A DNA stretch of 35,622 nt from Pseudomonas panipatensis (GTDB lineage Bacteria; Pseudomonadota; Gammaproteobacteria; Pseudomonadales; Pseudomonadaceae): positions 1-35,622 of the forward strand of contig NZ_FNDS01000019.1 in the NCBI RefSeq assembly GCF_900099785.1. Direction: 5' to 3'. Numbering within the stretch: position 1 is the first letter of the stretch; every line of letters begins with the position of its first letter. This document shows positions 14,266 to 22,056 of the stretch, in pieces. Under the pieces are notes generated by a model. The model made no database searches and was not told the DNA's origin. It saw nothing but the letters and a program-made list of their open reading frames with translations. The position numbers and the translations under genes are program-made.

Positions 14266-15501
14266 ATGAGCGACATCATCCGCCGCGACCCGCGCGCCGA
14301 GTGGATCGCGCGCAACCGCCTGCACCCGCTGCACCAAGCCATGCAGGCCGCCGCCCAGGGGGGCGAGGCACGCTGGATGGGCCCCAACGGGGTGATCCGC
14401 AAGAACCCCCATGCGCTCGGCTTCATCGGCCCCAACGGCATCAAGCGCATCGACCGCTCCGGCGGCCAGCAGGGCGGTGGCGGCAAGCGTTCCGCCGCGC
14501 CGGAAGTGGTGCAACTGCCGTTGCAGCGCATCGAGCAACCGGCCTACTACATCGCCGTGGTGCCCGACATGGTCGGTGGCCGCCTGTCCAGTCACGACCG
14601 CGACCTGCTCGGCCTCGCCCGCAAACTGGCCGGCACCGACGGCGCGGTGCTGGCGGTGGTGTTCGGCGAGCACAAGGAAAGCGCCTTCGAGACGGCCGGC
14701 GTCGACCGCCTGCTGCTGCTCGAAGGCAACGAATACAGCGGCTATGCCCCGGAACAACGGGTGCTGGCGCTGCGCTCGGTGGAGAGCCAGTTCGTTCCGC
14801 GCCACTGGCTGCTGCCCGACAGCCGCAGCGGTGGCGGCGAGCTGGGCCGGCGCCTGGCCGCGAGCCTCGGCGAGCGCCCGGCGACCCGCGTCTGGCAGGC
14901 CGAGGGCGAGCGCTGCATCGGCCGCGCCGGGGCCGGCCAGCAGGACATCCAGCGGCCGCTGGCGCGGCTGATCCTGGCCGCCGCCGAGTGCGCCGAGCCG
15001 GTCAGCGAAACCCGCCACGAGGCCCGTCCGCTCAGCCTGCAAAGCAGCGTGGCGCGCAACCTGCCGCGCATCGAAGACCTCGGCCCGGTGGCCGTGGACC
15101 CGGCGCAGATTCCCATGGCCGAGGCGGAGTTCATTCTCTCCGGCGGCAATGGCGTCAAGGACTGGGAGCTGTTCCACCGTGCCGCCGCTGCCCTTGGCGC
15201 CACCGAAGGCGCCTCGCGCGTGGCGGTGGACGACGGCCACATGCCGCGTGCGCGCCAGGTCGGCGCCACTGGCACCTGGGTCACCGCGCGGGTCTACCTG
15301 GCGGTCGGCATCTCCGGCGCCATCCAGCACCTGCAAGGCATCGGTGCCTGCGACAAGGTGGTGGCGGTGAACAGGGACCCCGGCTGCGACATGATCAAGC
15401 GCGCCGACCTCTCGGTGATCGGCGACTCCACGGCGATCCTCCAGGCGCTCATCCGCCTGGTCGAGGCGTACCGCAACGGAGCGGCGCGCGATGCGGCGTG
15501 A
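14266..15501 (+). CDS. etfA: Electron-transfer flavoprotein alpha subunit of the dimethylglycine cluster
   Basis: This 411-residue ETF alpha paralogue has an N-terminal extension (~80 residues, Gly-rich near 65-75) before the alpha/beta domain starting AYYIAVVPDMVGGRLS. The C-terminal FAD domain is canonical: PRARQVGATGTWVTARVYL, VGISGAIQHLQG and VVAVNRDPGCDMIKRADLSV. It would accept electrons from DgcA and deliver them to DgcB. AGGAGG precedes the ATG at 14266. It is probably dedicated to this pathway and separate from the housekeeping fatty-acid ETF, and matches the gene order seen after dgcB in P. aeruginosa. Confidence 0.92.
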   Translation: MSDIIRRDPRAEWIARNRLHPLHQAMQAAAQGGEARWMGPNGVIRKNPHALGFIGPNGIKRIDRSGGQQGGGGKRSAAPEVVQLPLQRIEQPAYYIAVVPDMVGGRLSSHDRDLLGLARKLAGTDGAVLAVVFGEHKESAFETAGVDRLLLLEGNEYSGYAPEQRVLALRSVESQFVPRHWLLPDSRSGGGELGRRLAASLGERPATRVWQAEGERCIGRAGAGQQDIQRPLARLILAAAECAEPVSETRHEARPLSLQSSVARNLPRIEDLGPVAVDPAQIPMAEAEFILSGGNGVKDWELFHRAAAALGATEGASRVAVDDGHMPRARQVGATGTWVTARVYLAVGISGAIQHLQGIGACDKVVAVNRDPGCDMIKRADLSVIGDSTAILQALIRLVEAYRNGAARDAA

Positions 15502-15520
15502 ATGCGCGATGGCTGCCATT

Positions 15521-15594
15521 GGGCGAATGACCGCGCAGCGGTCGTGCGCCGTCCCCGACACATCGGCGGATGACCCGGCGGGTTATTCGTCCTA
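15521..15594. repeat. Two adjacent type 2 REP-like hairpins, ETF alpha-beta spacer
   Basis: Two related palindromes lie head to tail: 15521-15550 (GGGCGAATGACCGCGCAGCG then GTCGTGCGCC) and 15565-15594 (GGCGGATGACCCGGCGGGTT then ATTCGTCCTA). Both share the GGCGrATGAC core with 14215-14241 but have decayed right arms. Confidence 0.65.
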
Positions 15595-15609
15595 CCTCGA
15601 GGTTGCGGT

Positions 15610-16383
15610 ATGACTGACCTGAACATCGTCACCCTGGTCTCCATCGGTGCCCATCCGTCTTCCGGTCGCGCACGCCGCGCCGATCAGGACGCCCGCGCGG
15701 TGGAACTCGGCCTGCGCCTGGCCGGCAAGCGCCTGCAGGTGCTGCATGCCGGCGACCCGCGGGAAGACGCGCTGCGCAGTTACCTGGGCATGGGCCTGGA
15801 CGAACTCGCTGTGCTCGAACAACCGGCTGGCGCCGACGCCCTGCCGGTGCTCGTCGACTACCTCGACGGCAGCGCCGCGCAACTGGTGCTCACCGGCAGC
15901 CAGGCGGAAACCGGCGAGGGCTCGGGCATGCTGCCGTTCCTCCTCGCCGAGCGCCTGGGCTGGCCGTTGGTGGTCGGCCTGGCCGAAGTGGAAAAGGTCG
16001 AGAACGGCAGCGCCCAGGTGCTGCAGGCCTTGCCGCGCGGCCAGCGGCGCCGGCTGAAGGTGCGCCTGCCCTTCGTCGCCAGCGTCGACAACGCCGCCCC
16101 GGTGGCCCGCCAGAGTGCCTTCGGTCCGGCGCGGCGCGGGCATATCGAGGCCCATGAGGTCGAGGTGGTCAGCGACGATCTGCTCGCCAGCAGCAGCCTG
16201 CAGGCGGCGCGTCCGCGTCCCAAGCGGCTCAAGGTGATCAAGGCCAAGACCGGCGCCGAACGTATGAAGGCCGCCACCGCCAAGGCGTCCGGCGGCACCG
16301 GCCAGGTGCTCAAGGACCTCAGCGCCGAAGCCGGCGCCGAAGCCATCTTCAAGCTGCTGCGCGAAGAGGGTGTGATTCGCTGA
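15610..16383 (+). CDS. etfB: Electron-transfer flavoprotein beta subunit of the dimethylglycine cluster
   Basis: This 257-residue ETF beta-like protein begins at an ATG with GAGG about 9 nt upstream. Recognisable features are the ADQDARAVELGLRLAG block (matches DEIAVEEALRL of ETF beta), LVLTGSQAETGEGSGMLPFLLAERLGWP (given here as LVLTGSQAETGEGSG and LPFLLAERLGWP) for AMP-domain interaction, and the RRLKVRLPFVASVDN segment. It pairs with the upstream alpha subunit, and a strong hairpin after the stop closes the dgc operon. Confidence 0.9.
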   Translation: MTDLNIVTLVSIGAHPSSGRARRADQDARAVELGLRLAGKRLQVLHAGDPREDALRSYLGMGLDELAVLEQPAGADALPVLVDYLDGSAAQLVLTGSQAETGEGSGMLPFLLAERLGWPLVVGLAEVEKVENGSAQVLQALPRGQRRRLKVRLPFVASVDNAAPVARQSAFGPARRGHIEAHEVEVVSDDLLASSSLQAARPRPKRLKVIKAKTGAERMKAATAKASGGTGQVLKDLSAEAGAEAIFKLLREEGVIR

Positions 16384-16397
16384 GGCGCGTCCTGCCG

Positions 16398-16426
16398 AGG
16401 ATTCGCGCGCCGGGCGCGCGAATCCT
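16398..16426 (+). terminator. Hairpin terminator after ETF beta
   Basis: A perfect 12-bp stem AGGATTCGCGCG/CGCGCGAATCCT has a 5-nt loop and lies 15 nt after the stop. The downstream T-run is short (TT), so termination may be partial. Confidence 0.6.
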
Positions 16427-16583
16427 TCGCCGGGGCTTGCCAAGCTGCTGAAACGACGCGAAAAAGTTTGTCTAAGCTATTGAATTGACAGCATACGCCC
16501 TGTCAGAAAAGCACGTTTTTCCCTGGCCGGGCAGAGCGCTTTTCATTATCCTCCGCGACCTTTCCCACGGCCCGGAGACGACC

Positions 16584-16814
16584 ATGCTCGACACCACCCT
16601 CGAACAGCTTGAACACCTGGTGGCAGAGCTGCTGCAGCAGAACCAGCAACTGGCCGCCGACAACGCGCAGCTGCACGAGCGCCTGGGCAAGGCCAGCGAA
16701 GACAACGACGCCCTGCAACTGCAACTGATGGAGCAGGAAGAGAAGCACAACGCCACGGCCGTGCGCCTGCAGGCCCTGGTCCGCCGCGTCAGCGAAAGCC
16801 GCGCCAGCGCATGA
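16584..16814 (+). CDS. ZapB-like short coiled-coil protein (TIGR02449 type)
   Basis: This 76-residue protein is predicted to be almost wholly coiled coil. Hydrophobic heptads run through LEQLEHLVAELLQQNQQLAA to LMEQEEKHNATAVRLQALV, with acidic/Gln-rich surfaces. This matches the small TIGR02449/ZapB-like proteins that sit next to ZapA in pseudomonads. Its stop overlaps the start of the ZapA-like gene (ATGA), so translation is probably coupled. CGGAG lies upstream of the ATG. It is likely cytoplasmic and oligomeric. A cell-division role is inferred from the neighbour only. Confidence 0.8.
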   Translation: MLDTTLEQLEHLVAELLQQNQQLAADNAQLHERLGKASEDNDALQLQLMEQEEKHNATAVRLQALVRRVSESRASA

Positions 16815-17107
16815 GTGGCGACGGCGTCCGCGTCCTGCGCATTCTCGGCCGCGAATACAGCATCAAAGCGCCGGCCGGCGAAGAGCGGGCCCTGCAGGAT
16901 GCCGCTGCCTTGCTGCAGGCGGAGATCGCCGCGAGCAAGAAGAAATACCCCTACGTCACCAGCAACGAACTGCTGCTGCTCAGCGCGCTGAACCTTTGCG
17001 CGCGGCAGCTGGCGCCCAGCGACGAGGCCGCGCAGGACAGCGAAACGCTGGCGCGCCTGAGCGCGCTGAACCGGCGCATCCTCGCTCACCTGCAATCGCA
17101 GGACTGA
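16811..17107 (+). CDS. ZapA-like protein, divergent paralogue
   Basis: This 98-residue protein has the ZapA N-terminal signature in altered form (VRVLRILGREYSIKAPAGEE, compared with the usual IL.KEY.I.CP..E), a helix with ALQDAAALLQAEIAA, and a C-terminal coiled coil (ETLARLSALNRRILAHLQSQ). Canonical ZapA binds FtsZ filaments at midcell. This one differs strongly from P. aeruginosa ZapA as I recall it, and no 6S RNA gene follows, unlike the canonical Pseudomonas zapA locus. It is therefore more likely a second ZapA-type protein. Its overlap with the ZapB-like gene suggests a two-protein unit. Confidence 0.75.
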   Translation: MSGDGVRVLRILGREYSIKAPAGEERALQDAAALLQAEIAASKKKYPYVTSNELLLLSALNLCARQLAPSDEAAQDSETLARLSALNRRILAHLQSQD

Positions 17108-17271
17108 TCTCCCGCCGCCGGCTGTCGAGCGGCGCATAACGCCTCGGGCGTCGTGCGCCCGTCGGGCACCCGCCAGGCCGTGCGGCTTTTCTCGCCAGCG
17201 GATGACACCGCTGCTGACCGCCTACGCCGGACGGCGCGGGAGAGGGCCGTTCGTCCAGGCAAACGCCAGGC

Positions 17272-17304
17272 AAAAAAAAGGGACACCACAATCCGTGGCG
17301 TCCC
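17272..17304 (-). terminator. Intrinsic terminator of aspA
   Basis: On the minus strand a 10-bp stem GGGACGCCAC/GTGGTGTCCC (one G-U pair) has a GGATT loop and is followed by eight Ts (17279-17272). It lies 174 nt beyond the aspA stop, so the mRNA has a long 3'UTR. Confidence 0.9.
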
Positions 17305-17314
17305 TATGAATGGA

Positions 17315-17471
17315 GAGAGGGCTGAATATCCTCTCGACCGGTGAGACATGGCGCTGCGGGTGACCCCGTCGCGCCGGGCATAAAAGAAGGGACGGGGGAT
17401 AACCCATCCCTGAAGGGTGAGAGGCGGGTACTGCCCCTCGACCGGTGAGTCGTGCCTGGCTCGCGCCGGGC
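17315..17471 (-). repeat. Duplicated structured element in the aspA 3' region
   Basis: Two related units lie in direct orientation: 17315-17379 and 17419-17471. Both contain GAGAGG, a short hairpin, the identical block TCGACCGGTGAG (17334-17345 and 17438-17449) and end in CGCGCCGGGC. In unit A the hairpin is GAGAGG/CCTCTC (17315-17320, 17330-17335). Between the units is another GGGA/TCCC hairpin (17389-17410 area). The units sit between the aspA stop and its terminator and so would be transcribed as 3'UTR. No gene is seen in 17108-17477. Confidence 0.65.
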
Positions 17472-17477
17472 GGTGGA

Positions 17478-18902
17478 TCAGGCGCGCAGCGGAATCAGGC
17501 GCGGGGCGATCATGTTTTCCGGGCGCAGGATGTCGGCCAGGGTGGCTTCGTCCAGCAGTTGTTCCTCACGCACCAGCTCCAGGACGCCGCGGCCGGTTTC
17601 CAGCGCGGTCTTGGCGATTCGCGTGGCGTTCTCGTAGCCGATGTACGGGTTCAGCGCGGTGACCAGGCCGATGCTGTGCTCGACCAACTGGTGGCAGCGC
17701 TCGACGTTGGCGGTGATGCCGGTGATGCAGTGCTCGCGGAGCATGTCCATGGCGCGTTGCAGCAGGCGGATCGAGTCGAAGATCTTGTAGGCGATCAGCG
17801 GCTCCATCACGTTCAGTTGCAGCTGGCCGCCTTCGGCAGCGATGGTCAGCGCCAGGTCGTTGCCCATGATTTCGAAGGCGCACATGTTCACGGCCTCCGG
17901 GATCACCGGGTTGACCTTGCCCGGCATGATCGAGCTGCCCGGCTGGCGTGCCGGCAGGTTGATCTCGTTGATGCCGGTGCGCGGGCCGCTGGAGAGCAGG
18001 CGCAGGTCGTTGCAGATCTTCGACAGCTTGACCGCGGTGCGCTTGAGCATGCCGGAGAACAGCACGAAGGCGCCCATGTCCGAGGTGGCTTCGATCAGGT
18101 CGGCGGCCGGGACCACCGGCTGACCGCTGATGGCAGCCAGGCGTTCGACGGCCAGGTGCTGGTAGCCGGGGTCGGCGTTGATGCCGGTGCCGATGGCGGT
18201 ACCGCCGAGGTTCACTTCGGTCAGCAGTTCCGGGGCCAGGCGGCGCAGGCGGTCGAGGTCTTCACCGAGGGTGGTGGCGAAGGCATGGAATTCCTGGCCG
18301 AGGGTCATCGGCACCGCGTCCTGCAACTGGGTGCGGCCCATCTTCAGGACGTTGGCGAACTCCACGCCCTTGGCGGCGAAGGCCTGGATCAGGCTGTCGA
18401 GGCTGGCCAGCAGGGTGTCGTGGCCGAGCAGCAGGCCCAGGCGAATGGCGGTCGGGTACGCGTCGTTGGTCGACTGCGCCATGTTCACGTCGTTGTTCGG
18501 GTGCAGGTACTTGTACTCGCCCTTGGCGTGGCCCATCGCTTCGAGGGCGATGTTGGCGATCACTTCGTTGGCGTTCATGTTGGTGGACGTACCGGCGCCA
18601 CCCTGGATCATGTCCACCACGAACTGGTCGTGGAAGTCACCACGGATCAGACGGGCGCAGGCCTCGCTGATGGCGGCGTGCTTCTCGCTCGACAGGTGGC
18701 CGAGCTTGTGGTTGGCATCGGCCGCGGCCTGCTTGACCATCGCCAGGGCGACGACCAGCTTCGGGTAGTGCGACAGCGGCACACCGGAGAGGCGGAAGTT
18801 GTTCACAGCGCGCAGGGTCTGAATGCCGTAGTAGGCGTCAGAAGGTACTTCGAGGGTGCCGAGGAGGTCTTTCTCGATGCGGAACGATGCAACAGGGGAC
18901 AT
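17478..18902 (-). CDS. aspA: Aspartate ammonia-lyase
   Basis: This 474-residue fumarase/aspartase-family enzyme catalyses L-aspartate to fumarate plus ammonia. The three conserved blocks are present: GGAGTSTNMNANEVIAN, the AQSTNDAYPTAIRLGL block, and the catalytic loop signature GSSIMPGKVNPVIPEA. It is nearly identical to the P. aeruginosa protein as I recall it. The start at 18902 (MSPVASFRIEKDLLG) gives the family N-terminus. The Shine-Dalgarno is weak (GAG about 14 nt upstream). It is divergent from the LysR gene, the usual Pseudomonas arrangement, and has a long structured 3'UTR. Confidence 0.96.
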   Translation of the reverse strand: MSPVASFRIEKDLLGTLEVPSDAYYGIQTLRAVNNFRLSGVPLSHYPKLVVALAMVKQAAADANHKLGHLSSEKHAAISEACARLIRGDFHDQFVVDMIQGGAGTSTNMNANEVIANIALEAMGHAKGEYKYLHPNNDVNMAQSTNDAYPTAIRLGLLLGHDTLLASLDSLIQAFAAKGVEFANVLKMGRTQLQDAVPMTLGQEFHAFATTLGEDLDRLRRLAPELLTEVNLGGTAIGTGINADPGYQHLAVERLAAISGQPVVPAADLIEATSDMGAFVLFSGMLKRTAVKLSKICNDLRLLSSGPRTGINEINLPARQPGSSIMPGKVNPVIPEAVNMCAFEIMGNDLALTIAAEGGQLQLNVMEPLIAYKIFDSIRLLQRAMDMLREHCITGITANVERCHQLVEHSIGLVTALNPYIGYENATRIAKTALETGRGVLELVREEQLLDEATLADILRPENMIAPRLIPLRA

Positions 18903-19083
18903 GACGTATTTTGTCTCGGGAGGACACGGCCAGCGCCGCGATGCCCACAAGACTAGGGATTTCGCCGATCGTCGGCCAATGCTGTTAAGCACTGTCTCAT
19001 GCACAAACGGCATAATGTAGGCTGTGACGAACTGATGACGGCAAGCGTACGAACATGTTACGCGCGTGCCAGGAGAGCCCCGA

Positions 19084-19998
19084 TTGAACCTTGAAACCAA
19101 ATGGCTGGAAGACTTCAGCGCCCTGGCCGCCACGCGCAGCTTCTCGCAGGCGGCGGAGAAACGCTTCGTCACCCAGCCGGCCTTCAGCCGGCGTATCCGC
19201 AGCCTGGAGGATGCCCTCGGGCTGACCCTGGTGAACCGCCAGCGCACGCCCATCGAGCTGACCGAGGCCGGGCAGTTGTTCCTGGTCACCGCGCGGGCGG
19301 TGGTCGAGCAGCTCGGCGAAGTGGTGCGCCACCTGCACCACCTCGAAGGCGGCCAGGGCGAGGTGTTGCAGTTCGCCGCCGCGCACTCGCTGGCGCTGGG
19401 CTTCTTCCCGCCGTGGATCGCCCGCTTGCGCGCCGAGGGCCTGAACATCGCCAGCCGCCTGGTGGCGACCAACGTCGGTGAAGCGGTGCACTTGCTGCGC
19501 GAGGGCGGCTGCGACCTGATGCTGGCCTTCTACGATCCGGACGCGGCCTTGCAGATGGACCCGGAAATCTTCCCTTCGCTGCACCTGGGGCGCACCGAGA
19601 TGCTCCCGGTCTGCGCGGTGGACGCCCAGGGCAAGCCGCTGTACGACCTCGACAGCGGACAGAGCGTGCCGCTGCTGGCCTACAGCGCCGGCGCCTTCCT
19701 CGGCCGTGGCGTCAACCTGCTGCTGCGCCAGCGCAAGCTGCGCTACACCACCGTCTACGAAACCGCCATGGCCGACAGCCTGAAGAACATGGCCCTGCAG
19801 GGCATGGGCGTGGCCTGGGTGCCGCGTCTGAGCGCGGTGTCCGAGCTGGCGCGTGGCGAACTGGCGGTCTGCGGCGGGCCGCACTGGGAGGTGCCGCAGG
19901 AGATCCGCCTGTACCGCTGCGCCCTGGTGCGCAAGGCGCAGATCCGCCTGCTCTGGCGCAAGCTGGAAGGCGGCATGGGCGCCAGCGAAGCCATCTGA
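19084..19998 (+). CDS. LysR-type transcriptional regulator divergent from aspA
   Basis: This 304-residue LysR regulator has an N-terminal winged HTH (~5-64; FSQAAEKRFVTQPAFSRRIR, then SLEDALGLTLVNRQRTPIEL) and an effector-binding domain from ~90. The start is TTG at 19084, chosen because AGGAG lies 8 nt upstream and the protein then begins (M)NLETKWLEDF like its relatives. A GTG at 19066 would overlap that Shine-Dalgarno. It faces aspA across ~180 nt, the classic arrangement in which a LysR protein controls its divergent neighbour and itself. Effector unknown. Confidence 0.9.
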   Translation: MNLETKWLEDFSALAATRSFSQAAEKRFVTQPAFSRRIRSLEDALGLTLVNRQRTPIELTEAGQLFLVTARAVVEQLGEVVRHLHHLEGGQGEVLQFAAAHSLALGFFPPWIARLRAEGLNIASRLVATNVGEAVHLLREGGCDLMLAFYDPDAALQMDPEIFPSLHLGRTEMLPVCAVDAQGKPLYDLDSGQSVPLLAYSAGAFLGRGVNLLLRQRKLRYTTVYETAMADSLKNMALQGMGVAWVPRLSAVSELARGELAVCGGPHWEVPQEIRLYRCALVRKAQIRLLWRKLEGGMGASEAI

Positions 19999-20043
19999 GC
20001 GATGGCCGATGCCGGCGTGTGGATCGCCGGGTGGCCGGCGCTT

Positions 20044-20077
20044 GCGCTACCCATCGACTGGTGATGATGGGTAGCGC
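20044..20077. repeat. Hairpin repeat between LysR and adhA
   Basis: This is a perfect 12-bp inverted repeat GCGCTACCCATC/GATGGGTAGCGC (20044-20055, 20066-20077). A type 1 REP-like end (GCTGCGCTCGACGCCATCC, to 20095) adjoins it. It lies between convergent genes and has no T-run. Confidence 0.7.
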
Positions 20078-20107
20078 TGCGCTCGACGCCATCCGGCGAG
20101 GGCGCGT

Positions 20108-21142
20108 TTACATTTCGACGACGATGCGCCCTTCGATCTGCCCGGCGCGCATCTTGTCGAGGATGGCGTTGATGTCGTCCAGCTTGCCGGCGCTGACGGT
20201 GGCTTTCACCAGGCCTTCGCCGGCGAAGTCGAGGGCTTCCTGCAGATCGGCGCGGGTGCCGACGATGGAGCCGGTGATGTGCAGGCCCTTGAGCACCACG
20301 TCGAAGATCGGCGTGGGGAAGTCGCCCGGCGGCAGGCCGACCAGGGAGATGCTGCCGCCGCGGCGGGCCATGCCGATGCCCTGGCCGAAGGCGCTGTTGG
20401 ACACCGCCGTGACCAGCACGCCGTGGGCGCCGCCGATGTCGCGCTGGATGACCTCGACCGGGTTTTCCTTCCTGGCGTTGACCGTCAGGCTGGCGCCGAG
20501 CTTGCGCGCCAGGTCGAGCTTGGCGTCGTCGACGTCCACCGCCGCCACATGCAGGCCCATGGCCCTGGCGTATTGCACGGCGACATGGCCGAGTCCGCCG
20601 ATGCCGGAAATGGCCACCCACTGACCGGGGCGCGCCTTGGTTTCCTTCAGCCCCTTGTACACGGTGACGCCCGCGCAGAGGATCGGTGCGATCTCGGTGA
20701 AGCCGACATTTTTCGGCAAGATGCCGACAAAGTTCGGGTCAGCCAGCACATATTCGGCATAGCCGCCGTTCACCGAGTAGCCGGTGTTCTGCTGGCTTTC
20801 GCAGAGGGTTTCCCAGCCGGTCAGGCAGTGTTCGCAGCAGCCGCAGGCGGTGTACAGCCAGGGCACGCCGACGCGATCGCCTTCCTTCACCCGGGTCACG
20901 CCGCTGCCGACCGCGGCGACGAAGCCGACCCCTTCATGGCCGGGAATGAACGGCAGGCTCGGCTTCACCGGCCAGTCGCCTTCGGCGGCGTGCAGGTCGG
21001 TGTGGCAGACGCCGGAGGCTTCGATCTTCACCAGAATCTGGCCGGGGCCGGGCAGCGGCACCTTGACCTCTTCGATGCGCAGCGGCGCGCCGAAGGCGTG
21101 CACCACGGCGGCTTTCATGGTCTGGGGCAGGGTCGTGGACAT
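20108..21142 (-). CDS. adhA: Zinc-dependent alcohol dehydrogenase
   Basis: This 344-residue medium-chain dehydrogenase interconverts primary alcohols and aldehydes with NAD. The catalytic zinc ligands are Cys46 (GVCHTD) and His69 (GHEGVG), with a third Cys in [11 protein letters not shown]. The structural zinc Cys cluster is 100/103/106/114 (ACGCCEHC...LC). The Rossmann motif is [19 protein letters not shown] 8 nt upstream supports the ATG at 21142. Gene order aspA-LysR-adhA-purEK is that of P. aeruginosa. No clear Anr box was found in the upstream 330 nt. Confidence 0.95.
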   Translation of the reverse strand: MSTTLPQTMKAAVVHAFGAPLRIEEVKVPLPGPGQILVKIEASGVCHTDLHAAEGDWPVKPSLPFIPGHEGVGFVAAVGSGVTRVKEGDRVGVPWLYTACGCCEHCLTGWETLCESQQNTGYSVNGGYAEYVLADPNFVGILPKNVGFTEIAPILCAGVTVYKGLKETKARPGQWVAISGIGGLGHVAVQYARAMGLHVAAVDVDDAKLDLARKLGASLTVNARKENPVEVIQRDIGGAHGVLVTAVSNSAFGQGIGMARRGGSISLVGLPPGDFPTPIFDVVLKGLHITGSIVGTRADLQEALDFAGEGLVKATVSAGKLDDINAILDKMRAGQIEGRIVVEM

Positions 21143-21350
21143 AGCGGGCTCTCCTTGTGCGAGGGGGCGGTAAGGGAATGCGCCCCAGTCTGGCCCGTTG
21201 AGCCTAGGCCATATTGAGCTGAAGCAAGGCAAGGCGAGTCATGTCTTGTGGGAAGTTGCCTACGTCATGCCGCCGAGGGCCCCCGCCGGACCGCCGCGCT
21301 GCCTGCCCAACGGCGCCCCGGTGGGCTGCCCGCGCGGCGCGGCATTGCGA

Positions 21351-21437
21351 TATACTGCGCCGCCTCCGAACCGGCCCCGCTCGTCGGTTCGTCCATGAAC
21401 AAGCCACGCCCCGAGAACGCGTGGCTTGTTGGTTTTT
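21351..21437 (+). promoter_or_regulatory. purE promoter and leader with a terminator-like hairpin
   Basis: A -10 hexamer TATACT (21351-21356) lacks a good -35. A 12-bp perfect stem AACAAGCCACGC/GCGTGGCTTGTT (21398-21409, 21419-21430) is followed by GGTTTTT (21431-21437), ending 36 nt before the purE ATG. GCGTGG (21419-21424) can instead pair with CCACGC at 21444-21449, which would break the terminator stem. The layout suggests transcription attenuation or release of a short leader RNA. The rest of the 331-nt adhA-purE gap (21143-21350) shows no gene. Confidence 0.65.
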
Positions 21438-21473
21438 GACGCGCCACGCGGCGCACCACCAAGAGGCACGACG

Positions 21474-21965
21474 ATGAGCGCACTGGTTGGCGTGATCATG
21501 GGTTCCAAATCCGATTGGAGCACCCTCAGTCACACCGCTGACATGCTGGACAAGCTGGGCATCCCCTACGAAGTGAAGGTGGTCTCCGCCCACCGCACCC
21601 CGGACCTGCTGTTCCAGTACGCCGAAGAGGCCGAAGGCCGTGGCATCGAGGTGATCATCGCGGGTGCCGGCGGCGCCGCCCACCTGCCGGGCATGTGCGC
21701 GGCCAAGACCCACCTGCCGGTGCTTGGCGTGCCGGTGCAGTCGTCCATGCTCTCCGGCGTCGATTCGCTGCTGTCCATCGTGCAGATGCCCGGCGGCGTA
21801 CCGGTCGCCACCCTGGCCATCGGCAAGGCCGGCGCGACCAACGCGGCGCTGCTGTCGGCGAGCATCCTCGGCGGCAAGTACCCGCAGTACCACGAAGCGC
21901 TGAAGCGCTTCCGCGCCGAACAGACCGCGTCGGTGCTGGACAATCCCGATCCGCGTGAAGTGTAA
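21474..21965 (+). CDS. purE: N5-carboxyaminoimidazole ribonucleotide mutase
   Basis: This 163-residue class I PurE converts N5-CAIR to CAIR in purine synthesis. GSKSD (10-14) and SAHRTP (38-43, with catalytic His40) are present, as is the [12 protein letters not shown] loop. The ATG at 21474 has AGAGG 8 nt upstream. purK follows after 91 nt, as usual. Confidence 0.97.
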   Translation: MSALVGVIMGSKSDWSTLSHTADMLDKLGIPYEVKVVSAHRTPDLLFQYAEEAEGRGIEVIIAGAGGAAHLPGMCAAKTHLPVLGVPVQSSMLSGVDSLLSIVQMPGGVPVATLAIGKAGATNAALLSASILGGKYPQYHEALKRFRAEQTASVLDNPDPREV

Positions 21966-22056
21966 CGACGGTCTGCCGCGTAGCGGCCAGGCGGCGACGA
22001 ATGCCGGCCTGGCCCGCGAGACCGCTGGACAGGTATAGGAACCACAGGCTCGAACT

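Noticed and set aside
17108..17270. Possible 6S RNA gene (ssrS) downstream of the ZapA-like gene
   Set aside because: The canonical Pseudomonas zapA locus is followed by ssrS, but this GC-rich stretch shows no 6S-type long bubble stem or conserved closing sequence.
7914..20098. CRISPR array from the dispersed GGATGGG-type repeats
   Set aside because: The repeats are palindromic, widely separated and irregularly spaced. They are REPs.
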